Origin: an uncultured Lachnospiraceae bacterium
Lineage (GTDB): Bacteria > Bacillota > Clostridia > Lachnospirales > Lachnospiraceae
NCBI GenBank assembly: GCA_905236275.1
Contig: CAJOPI010000379.1
Location: forward strand, 1 to 5,670
Direction: 5' to 3'
DNA length: 5,670 nucleotides
The notes beneath the pieces were generated by a model, which made no database searches, was not told where the DNA came from, and saw nothing but the letters and a program-made list of their open reading frames with translations. This document shows positions 1 to 5,156 of this stretch, piece by piece. The position numbers were made by a program, and so were the translations under genes. The stretch's first letter is position 1; every line of letters starts with the position of its first letter.

Positions 1-1
1 A

Positions 2-58
2 CGAAAACACGAATATTGGGTGGGATTGTGGGAGCACGAAGTGCGGAACAATCCCTGA
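2..58 (+). CDS. Possible 3' end of a rightward gene, frame uncertain
   Basis: The first 90 or so bases precede a strong hairpin terminator that also serves the opposing gene, so a rightward gene probably ends here. All three plus frames are open from the edge and close in turn. The second ends with TGA at 56-58 and reads RKHEYWVGLWEHEVRNNP. The third ends with TAA at 82-84 and finishes ...TIPDITFDLNII. The first ends with TAA at 91-93. I give the second frame because its W-E-H-E string resembles the C-terminal strand of Vsr/DUF559-type endonucleases, where similar W-E-x-E segments occur. That likeness rests on only a few residues. The third frame also has plausible codon use. Too little is visible to assign a product, and the true frame needs the sequence to the left. 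Confidence 0.25.
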   Translation, partial: RKHEYWVGLWEHEVRNNP

Positions 59-99
59 CATCACTTTTGACCTTAACATCATTTAAAGTATAAAAACAG

Positions 100-138
100 A
101 AAAGTGAAAGACCGGTTAAACAGGTCTTTCACTTTTTT
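100..138. terminator. Bidirectional intrinsic terminator
   Basis: A perfect 14-bp stem (100-113 pairing with 123-136) encloses a 9-base loop (114-122). On the plus strand the stem ends in a run of six T (133-138). On the minus strand it runs into T-rich sequence (TTTTCTGTTTTTA). It lies directly after the stop codon of the leftward carboxypeptidase gene and after the probable end of a rightward gene, as expected for a shared terminator between convergent genes. Confidence 0.9.
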
Positions 139-139
139 C

Positions 140-1612
140 TTAGAAATCAAAATCGTCAAATTCCGAGTTGTAGCGGCGGTTGCGTTTAAGGATGTTCCGC
201 CGTCTGCGGTTTGAATAACTGTTTTTCCTGAAAAGAAGCCACAGTACAAGAACTATAATGAGAATGGCAACAGCTACGATGCCGATTATCATAATGGTTC
301 TGATATTTATGTAAATTACATTGCTTTTTTTATCCTCATTTGTTTGTTCAGCGGTCACAGGCTCGACATTTCCGGAAACCGAAGCAGTTCCGAAGCTGAA
401 TTCACTGGTTCCCGAATCCATGAGCCGGAGCGAGGTTCCGCCAACATATACACCCTGATAGCTGTAGTTTATATTGGCTATGTCCTGCGCTTTGACAGTA
501 TCATAACTAATATCGTAGGTCAGGTCGTCAAAACCGGCAGTATTCGGAATGATACAGTAGCCGGAGGAATCAAGCTCCAGAAGTGATTTTGTGCTTCCGA
601 AAATCGAACTGTCCGTATCGAAGAAATCGGAGGATACGATATTGAAGCTTTCCTCGTTATCAGCGACATAGAGCTTCTGGAAATTGTTGAAGCCGTATTC
701 AAAAAGTTCCCTTGTATCAGAGTACTGATAAGGCGGTTCCGCCTTCATTACAACACATACAAGATTCATCCCGTTTTTCTCGGCGCAGCTTACAAGAGTT
801 GAACGTGCAACGTTGGTATAGCCCGTCTTTCCCCATGTAAGATACTCATAGGAGGTATCTCCATGACCGGGATACATTTTGTGGTGGTTTGCAAGGTCAA
901 AGGTGTCGGGCTGCGAAACGGAAGCTTCCATCCGGTAATGGTTCGTTCCGGCAATTCTACGTAAGGATTCATTGTTATTAAAGGCTCTTGTGATAAGGGC
1001 CAGATCGTGGGCTGTGGTAAGATGCTCTTCATTGGGAAGACCGTTCGCATTTACAAAGTGGGTATTGGTACATCCAAGCTCTGCTGCCCTTTCATTCATC
1101 ATTTCGGCAAAATGTTCTATCGAACCTCCGACGTGCTCGGCAACTGCGGATGCTACCTCATTGGCGGAAGCAAGCATGACGCAGTAAAGGGCTTCCTCCA
1201 TGGTCATTGCCTGTCCTTCTTCGATTCCGACATTTGAAGAACCGCGGTCTATGCCGTAGACAGCCTCGTGGGAAAAATAAACTATCTCGTCCAAAGAACA
1301 GTTTTCAGCTGCAAGGAGGCAGGTCATGACTTTTGTGGTACTGGCGGGATAATGAACCACATCAGCATTTTTGGAATAAAGGATTACGCCCGTATCGGAA
1401 TCCATGACAACGGCACTTTCGGAACAGATTTTTGGCGAAGCCGGCCATCCGGGAATCAGGTCAGAAGAGGCAGTCATTGCCATTCTGACAGCATTTATAT
1501 CCTCCCTTGTGGGTTCATCGGCGTAAACGGTGCCAACTCCTGAAAAAAGGGCTCCGGCTGTAATGAAAAGCGCGCTGAGAACCGAAAGGGGTTTTTTTAT
1601 ATTATTAAACAA
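140..1612 (-). CDS. dacF: D-alanyl-D-alanine carboxypeptidase (DacF-like, low-molecular-weight PBP)
   Basis: Serine D,D-carboxypeptidase of the PBP5/DacF family (peptidase S11), which trims the terminal D-Ala from peptidoglycan stem peptides outside the membrane. All three active-site motifs are visible, numbered from the chosen start: SxxK as S91-T-T-K94, SxN as S149-A-N151, and KTG at 262-264 followed by YTNVARSTLVSCA. The N-terminus (FNNIKKPLSVLSALF..., ending near VYA-DEP at residues 31/32) is a classic signal peptide. After the catalytic domain comes a likely PBP5_C-type region, then a hydrophobic segment at about 438-461 and a strongly basic tail (RRRRNILKRNRR) ending EFDDFDF. I chose the TTG at 1612-1610 because TTTGAGG (1621-1627) lies 8 bases upstream and the signal peptide begins there. 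A TTG at 1648 would extend the protein by 12 residues (502 aa) but lacks a ribosome site. Length of 490 aa is somewhat long for the family because of the anchor and tail. The symbol is by family; the exact paralogue is not certain. Confidence 0.93.
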   Translation of the reverse strand: MFNNIKKPLSVLSALFITAGALFSGVGTVYADEPTREDINAVRMAMTASSDLIPGWPASPKICSESAVVMDSDTGVILYSKNADVVHYPASTTKVMTCLLAAENCSLDEIVYFSHEAVYGIDRGSSNVGIEEGQAMTMEEALYCVMLASANEVASAVAEHVGGSIEHFAEMMNERAAELGCTNTHFVNANGLPNEEHLTTAHDLALITRAFNNNESLRRIAGTNHYRMEASVSQPDTFDLANHHKMYPGHGDTSYEYLTWGKTGYTNVARSTLVSCAEKNGMNLVCVVMKAEPPYQYSDTRELFEYGFNNFQKLYVADNEESFNIVSSDFFDTDSSIFGSTKSLLELDSSGYCIIPNTAGFDDLTYDISYDTVKAQDIANINYSYQGVYVGGTSLRLMDSGTSEFSFGTASVSGNVEPVTAEQTNEDKKSNVIYINIRTIMIIGIVAVAILIIVLVLWLLFRKNSYSNRRRRNILKRNRRYNSEFDDFDF

Positions 1613-1620
1613 ATCATATA

Positions 1621-1627
1621 CCTCAAA
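1621..1627 (-). promoter_or_regulatory. Ribosome binding site deciding the TTG start of the carboxypeptidase
   Basis: On the minus strand this reads TTTGAGG, 8 bases before the TTG at 1612. A nearby ATG (1617-1615) is out of frame and meets a stop after six codons, so the TTG is the best in-frame start. Confidence 0.65.
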
Positions 1628-1651
1628 AAAGTTTACTAAAAAGTACAAAAC

Positions 1652-1660
1652 ATAATACCA
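1652..1660 (-). promoter_or_regulatory. Candidate extended -10 promoter for the carboxypeptidase gene
   Basis: The minus strand reads TGG-TATTAT, an extended -10 form (TGn plus a 5/6 match to TATAAT). The hexamer 17 bases further upstream (TTTTTC) is a poor -35, as is common for extended -10 promoters. Transcription would start near 1645, giving a leader of about 33 bases with the ribosome site in place. It competes with a longer-leader candidate at 1709-1738. Confidence 0.35.
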
Positions 1661-1689
1661 TAAATCGGGTAAAAGAAAAAGCCGGATTA

Positions 1690-1718
1690 TTGTTTTTTGT
1701 AAGAAATAATTATACTAT
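1690..1718 (+). promoter_or_regulatory. Candidate sigma-A promoter for mnmA
   Basis: TTGTTT (1690-1695) and TACTAT (1713-1718) are separated by 17 bases. TATACT at 1711-1716 is an alternative -10 with a 15-base spacer. The site lies about 70 bases before the mnmA start, in the AT-rich divergent region. Confidence 0.4.
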
Positions 1719-1738
1719 TATAGTGTGACTATGCGCAA
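1709..1738 (-). promoter_or_regulatory. Candidate sigma-A promoter for the carboxypeptidase gene
   Basis: On the minus strand TTGCGC (1738-1733) is followed after 18 bases by a perfect TATAAT (1714-1709). A second perfect TATAAT sits at 1722-1717, two bases from the first. The predicted leader to the TTG start is about 90 bases. The -10 sequences overlap those of the divergent mnmA promoter. Confidence 0.4.
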
Positions 1739-1785
1739 TAGCAGAGTTAAAGTACACAAATAAAACACAAAGGAAATCAACAGAG

Positions 1786-2859
1786 ATGTCTAAGGTTATT
1801 GTAGGAATGTCAGGGGGCGTTGACAGTGCGGTTGCGGCACTTCTTCTGAAAGAACAGGGATATGAGGTCGTCGGCGTCACGCTTCGTACATGGGTAGGTG
1901 ATGACGGCGAGGACAGCAGATGCTGTGAAATAGATGATGCGCGCAGGGTTGCATGGAAGCTGGATATCCCCTATCACGTTTTCAACTGCGTGGAGGAATT
2001 CAGGGAAAAGGTCATTGATCCCTTTATATGCGAATATCTTTCGGGACGGACGCCGAATCCCTGCGTCGGCTGCAACAGGGATATAAAGTGGTCGCGGATG
2101 TTGCACTATTCCGAACTGCTTGAGGCTGATTATATAGCAACGGGACATTATGCGAATATCGTAAAGACTGACAGTGGAAGATATACGGTGAAAAAGGCCC
2201 TTCATGCAGAGAAGGACCAGACTTATATGCTCTACAAGCTTACGCAGGAACAGCTTAAAAAGACACTTATGCCGCTTGGGAATCTGAAAAAGTCTGAGGT
2301 CAGGGAGATGGCGGCGAAGGCGGGACTTCCCATAGCGGATAAGGCGGATTCACAGGAAATATGCTTCGTGCCGGATGATAATTATACTGATTTTATAAGG
2401 AAAAATGCCAAAGAGGAAATCCCGGGAGAGGGGCTTTTCATAGATGAAGAAGGAAAAGAGCTTGGAAGGCACAAGGGAATAATTCACTATACCGTCGGGC
2501 AGAGGAAGGGTCTCGGACTTGCCATGGGAGTGCCTGTTTTCGTAAAGGAAATTGATGCCGAAAATAACAGGGTGATTATAGCAAAGGACGAAGCACTTTA
2601 CGTCAAAAGGATAAGCTGTGATGAGCTGAATTTCCTGAGTATAGATGACTTGGAGACCGGAAGCTCCATAAGGGCTTATGTGAAGATAAGATATCACCAT
2701 AAGCCGCAGAGTGCGGTTCTTACGAGGATTAACGATAAAGAACTGGAAATAGAATTCGACGAGCCGGTAAGGGCGGCAACTCCGGGTCAGTCAACGGTCT
2801 TTTACGACGACAGGGACAGGCTTATCGGCGGCGGAGTCATAAGGAAATCAAAAGTCTGA
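1786..2859 (+). CDS. mnmA: tRNA-specific 2-thiouridylase MnmA
   Basis: ATP-dependent enzyme that thiolates U34 at the wobble position of Lys, Glu and Gln tRNAs (s2U), taking sulfur from a cysteine desulfurase or relay protein. It acts in the cytoplasm. The N-terminal PP-loop is clear (GMSGGVDSAVAA, residues 7-18), which adenylates the tRNA base. The family block TPNPCVGCNRDIKW follows at 89-102, then ATGHYA (118-123), the second catalytic cysteine in ADSQEICFVPDD (C193), and HYTVGQRKGLG in the central domain, with a C-terminal beta-barrel ending at VIRKSKV. Length (357 aa) is normal and nothing is truncated. Where E. coli MnmA has Asp99 and Cys102 in a DxxC arrangement, this protein has C93-V-G-C96. 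The start ATG is preceded by AAAGGA (1769-1774), a slightly long 11 bases away. No cysteine desulfurase gene is adjacent in the window. Confidence 0.97.
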   Translation: MSKVIVGMSGGVDSAVAALLLKEQGYEVVGVTLRTWVGDDGEDSRCCEIDDARRVAWKLDIPYHVFNCVEEFREKVIDPFICEYLSGRTPNPCVGCNRDIKWSRMLHYSELLEADYIATGHYANIVKTDSGRYTVKKALHAEKDQTYMLYKLTQEQLKKTLMPLGNLKKSEVREMAAKAGLPIADKADSQEICFVPDDNYTDFIRKNAKEEIPGEGLFIDEEGKELGRHKGIIHYTVGQRKGLGLAMGVPVFVKEIDAENNRVIIAKDEALYVKRISCDELNFLSIDDLETGSSIRAYVKIRYHHKPQSAVLTRINDKELEIEFDEPVRAATPGQSTVFYDDRDRLIGGGVIRKSKV

Positions 2860-2865
2860 TTTTCG

Positions 2866-2894
2866 TTGAATAATATCCTTTATCGTGTTAAAGT
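2866..2894 (+). promoter_or_regulatory. Candidate promoter for fumC
   Basis: In the 77-bp gap between mnmA and fumC, TTGAAT (2866-2871) lies 17 bases before TAAAGT (2889-2894). The latter is preceded by TGT, an extended -10 feature. No terminator hairpin follows mnmA, so read-through from mnmA is also possible. Confidence 0.4.
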
Positions 2895-2936
2895 TTAAAA
2901 AGAAATCAGATCAGAACGTATAACGAGGTAGCGAAA

Positions 2937-4334
2937 ATGGAAAACGAAAATATTGCAACAGAATACCGCATCGAGCATGATTCGATGGGAGAGATGAAGG
3001 TTCCGGCTGATAAATACTGGGGAGCGCAGACAGAAAGAAGCCGCGAGAATTTCATTATCGGGGTCGGTACGGAAACAATGCCTAAGGAGATAATATCGGC
3101 ATTTGCCGTATTGAAGAAGGCGGCAGCGGCAGTTAATAACGGACTTCTGCCGGAACGCATGACTGATGAGAAAGCTGAGCTTATCGGTCAGGTCTGTGAT
3201 GAAATACTTGAAGGAAAGCTCTGGGATAACTTTCCGCTTGTAGTCTGGCAGACGGGCTCGGGGACGCAGTCGAATATGAACGTCAACGAGGTCATAGCAG
3301 GACGGGGAAACGAGATCGCGGGAAAGAAGCTCCTTCATCCAAATGACGACGTAAATATGAGTCAGTCTTCGAATGACACTTTTCCTACCGCACTGCATAT
3401 TGCGGCGGTTACGATGCTCGTGCAGAAGCTCCTTCCGGCAGCGGAAGAACTGTCAGCCGAGCTCAAAAAACTTGAAGAAAACAATCAGGGAATAGTCAAG
3501 ACCGGAAGAACCCACCTCCAGGATGCGGTTCCGATTTCCTTCGCGCAGGAAATAAGCGGCTGGAGAAATTCCATTGAAAAAGATATAGAACTTATAGAGA
3601 TGTCGGTAAGTCCCCTCATGGAGCTTGCGCTTGGTGGAACCGCAGTTGGTACGGGACTTAATGCACCAAAGGATTTTGATAAATATGTTGCTGCAAAAAT
3701 CGCTGAGCTAACCGGGACAGATTTCATAACTGCCGAAAACAAATTCCATGCGCTTACCTCACGTGATGAGCTTGTCTTCGCACATGGCGCGGTAAAGGCT
3801 CTTGCAGCAGATATGATGAAGATAGCCAATGATGTACGCTGGCTCTCATCGGGTCCACGCTGTGGTCTCGGAGAGATAAGCATTCCCGAAAACGAACCGG
3901 GAAGCTCCATTATGCCCGGCAAGGTGAATCCTACGCAGTGCGAGCAGGTTACGATGGTTGCCGTACAGGTAATGGGAAATGATACGGCTGTTTCCCTTGC
4001 GGCTTCACAGGGAAATTTTGAGCTTAACGTATTTCTGCCTGTGATTGCCTACAATTTCACCCAGTCAGTAAGGCTTCTTGCGGAATCAATAGTTTCCTTC
4101 ACAAGAAACTGCGTTGTCGGAATCGTTCCCGTAAGGAAGAAAATGCACGAAAATCTGCATCGTTCACTCATGCTGGTTACGGCACTCAATCCTTATATCG
4201 GATACGAAAATGCCGCAAAATGCGCCCACAAGGCTTTTGGAGAGAACATCTCACTTAAGGAGGCCTGCGTGGAGCTGGGCTATCTTACGGAAGAAAAATT
4301 TGACGAGGTATTTCATCCCGAAGAAATGGTCTGA
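2937..4334 (+). CDS. fumC: Class II fumarate hydratase (fumarase C)
   Basis: Iron-independent homotetrameric fumarase that interconverts fumarate and L-malate in the cytoplasm. The three conserved regions of the fumarase/aspartase superfamily are present: GSGTQSNMNVNEVIAGRGNE (107-126) with HPNDDVNMSQSSNDTFPTA after it, TGRTHLQDAVP (189-199) with the catalytic-site histidine H193, and the signature GSSIMPGKVNP (322-332) with the catalytic serine in its S323-S324 pair. The residues PENEPGSS and NPTQCEQ, and RWLSSGPRCGLGEIS before them, are fumarase-type rather than aspartate ammonia-lyase-type. Length of 465 aa matches the family. The start ATG has GAGG (2925-2928) 8 bases upstream. In an anaerobe it would most likely serve a partial or branched TCA pathway, or succinate formation. 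It lies downstream of mnmA in the same direction, with its own promoter-like sequence. No hairpin terminator is evident after its stop. Confidence 0.97.
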   Translation: MENENIATEYRIEHDSMGEMKVPADKYWGAQTERSRENFIIGVGTETMPKEIISAFAVLKKAAAAVNNGLLPERMTDEKAELIGQVCDEILEGKLWDNFPLVVWQTGSGTQSNMNVNEVIAGRGNEIAGKKLLHPNDDVNMSQSSNDTFPTALHIAAVTMLVQKLLPAAEELSAELKKLEENNQGIVKTGRTHLQDAVPISFAQEISGWRNSIEKDIELIEMSVSPLMELALGGTAVGTGLNAPKDFDKYVAAKIAELTGTDFITAENKFHALTSRDELVFAHGAVKALAADMMKIANDVRWLSSGPRCGLGEISIPENEPGSSIMPGKVNPTQCEQVTMVAVQVMGNDTAVSLAASQGNFELNVFLPVIAYNFTQSVRLLAESIVSFTRNCVVGIVPVRKKMHENLHRSLMLVTALNPYIGYENAAKCAHKAFGENISLKEACVELGYLTEEKFDEVFHPEEMV

Positions 4335-4339
4335 ATAAG

Positions 4340-4438
4340 ATGGGAAAATTTCGAAGTAAATTTGTTAAATCTCTGATGCTCTTTAGTATTATAGGTATTT
4401 TCTGCGGTTCGGGTATACTTTGGATTTCACTGCTGTAA
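4340..4438 (+). CDS. Small hydrophobic membrane-type peptide, 32 aa, unrecognised
   Basis: A complete ATG-to-TAA ORF starts five bases after the fumC stop codon. The peptide begins MGKFRSKFVKSLML and continues IIGIFCGSGILWISLL. It has four basic residues in the first ten, then about 20 hydrophobic residues with one cysteine, the pattern of a single-pass membrane peptide with its N-terminus inside. No strong Shine-Dalgarno sequence precedes it (GAAGAAATGG overlaps the fumC end), so expression would depend on translational coupling with fumC. Codons look more AT-rich than those of fumC. It could be a true small membrane protein, a leftover N-terminal signal/anchor of a decayed gene, or chance. 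I do not recognise a family. It ends 3 bp from the stop of the convergent gene. Confidence 0.4.
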   Translation: MGKFRSKFVKSLMLFSIIGIFCGSGILWISLL

Positions 4439-4441
4439 AGC

Positions 4442-4912
4442 TTATTTTATCCTTTTGGTGAGCTTTTCAAAGTCTCCGCCATAAATGATTTCTAAAAGAT
4501 TGGAAAGCGACTTAAGTGCCCGGATGACATCGGAGCTATTGAGGGCACCGCTTTCAATTGCCTCCTCAAATTCATCCAGGTCGTTAACTTTCACGAAGCC
4601 ATCAGGATAAACGATCACATCCGCAAGTAAATCTCTGAAAACATACGAATTCGTCCCACTCTCATAAGTATAGTCCAAAATGTCGCAATACCAGTAGAGC
4701 AGGGACTCGTCGGTTTTAAGAAACTTACTTACCTTATAGCCCTCTTTTAGAAAATAGCATGACACACCATGCGAAAACTCCTTCTTAGGGCGCAGAGTAT
4801 TCCACTTCGTAATAATAATCCGCTCGTCAATATAAAGGATAACATCATCCTTCAATAGAACATTCTCAGGCGGAATAATCCTCTTTCTGTAAAGAAGTGG
4901 TTTATCAGCCAT
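4442..4912 (-). CDS. DUF402 family protein (putative nucleoside phosphatase-like)
   Basis: Cytoplasmic protein of the DUF402 (FomD-like) family. Characterised members are metal-dependent hydrolases of nucleoside tri/diphosphates or related nucleotidyl compounds; the substrate here is not known. Family landmarks are visible, numbered from the chosen start: RKRIIPPENVLLKDD (9-23), TKWNTLRPKKEF (35-46), HGVSCYFLKEG (48-58), YWYCDILD (73-80) and LLADVIVYPDGFVKVNDLDE (95-114), followed by a helical C-terminus ending LTKRIK. I chose the ATG at 4912-4910 because AAGGGAGG (4924-4917) stands just upstream and family homology begins at once. The frame stays open to an ATG at 5053, which would add 47 residues (203 aa). 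That start has no ribosome site and lies inside a palindrome. The 156-aa product fits a compact single-domain protein. The gene may be transcribed with the V-ATPase genes upstream, or from an unseen promoter in the spacer. Confidence 0.85.
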   Translation of the reverse strand: MADKPLLYRKRIIPPENVLLKDDVILYIDERIIITKWNTLRPKKEFSHGVSCYFLKEGYKVSKFLKTDESLLYWYCDILDYTYESGTNSYVFRDLLADVIVYPDGFVKVNDLDEFEEAIESGALNSSDVIRALKSLSNLLEIIYGGDFEKLTKRIK

Positions 4913-5048
4913 AAAACCTCCCTTCGCAACTCGCCCAAAATCAGAAGCATCATCACTAAAATAAACACTTGCAACAACATCCCCCTCGCCATTTTCCTCG
5001 CCATGCGAGTGAGACAATGTGGCGAACATATCGCCATTTAGAAGAACA
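4913..5048. other. Spacer between the palindrome and the DUF402 gene, with two short hairpins
   Basis: This stretch has an open minus-strand frame continuous with the DUF402 gene, but no recognisable domain. It holds two short perfect hairpins: 4997-5009 (CTCGC arms, 3-base loop) and 5021-5035 (GGCGA arms, 5-base loop). The motif ATGGC (minus strand) recurs near 4993, 5004, 5037 and again at 5053. The minus-strand codons have a mildly coding-like RNY look (residues such as ASVYFSDDASDFGRV), so it may be a decayed N-terminal coding segment or a leader. I see no convincing promoter. Confidence 0.35.
4917..4924 (-). promoter_or_regulatory. Strong ribosome binding site setting the DUF402 start
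   Basis: The minus strand reads AAGGGAGG followed by TTTT and ATG. The match to the 16S anti-SD is strong, though the 4-base spacing is short. It favours the 4912 start over the in-frame ATG codons further upstream. Confidence 0.75.
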
Positions 5049-5145
5049 GCCATCGGCGGCGAACTGCAAAATCACTTTTTGAGTCAGTTTAAAAACGCTT
5101 TTCTGACTCAAAAAGTTATTTTGCAAGTTCTCCAAAGTCGATGGC
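5049..5145. repeat. Long near-perfect palindrome (97 bp), possible REP/MITE-like element
   Basis: The left arm 5061-5087 and right arm 5103-5130 are inverted copies (GAAC, TGCAAAAT, ACTTTTTGAGTCAG) with one mismatch (5073 against 5118) and one extra base in the right arm. The loop (5088-5102) can itself pair AAAA with TTTT around CGC. Beyond an asymmetric interior loop (5056-5060 against 5131-5138), the outer ends pair again as GCCATCG (5049-5055) with CGATGGC (5139-5145). No T-run follows on either strand, so it is not a standard intrinsic terminator. It begins 11 bases after the V-ATPase subunit D stop in the direction of transcription. It could stabilise or process the transcript, or be a dispersed palindromic repeat. 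No clear target-site duplication is seen. Confidence 0.85.
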
Positions 5146-5156
5146 GTCACTCAAGC

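Noticed and set aside
140..1648. A 502-aa version of the carboxypeptidase starting at a TTG at 1648
   Set aside because: It has no ribosome site, and the signal peptide and TTTGAGG both point to the TTG at 1612.
1810..2205. A 131-codon minus-strand open frame within mnmA
   Set aside because: It is opposite the conserved PP-loop and catalytic region of mnmA and shows no family features.
3485..3922. A 145-codon minus-strand open frame within fumC
   Set aside because: It lies wholly inside a well-conserved fumarase gene on the other strand and has no recognisable domain or ribosome site; it is a frame shadow.
4437..4466. A weak hairpin (AAAGCTTA with TGAGCTTT) as a terminator after fumC
   Set aside because: It has only two G-C pairs, a 14-base loop, and only a short T stretch, so it is too weak to call.
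4442..5053. A 203-aa version of the DUF402 gene starting at the ATG at 5053
   Set aside because: No Shine-Dalgarno sequence precedes that ATG, it lies inside the palindrome arm, and family homology starts only after the strongly ribosome-marked ATG at 4912.
5049..5145. Calling the palindrome an intrinsic terminator of the V-ATPase operon
   Set aside because: The stem is AT-rich with a multi-part structure, and no T-run follows it on the minus strand (GCTGTTCTTCT comes next), so standard intrinsic termination is not supported.
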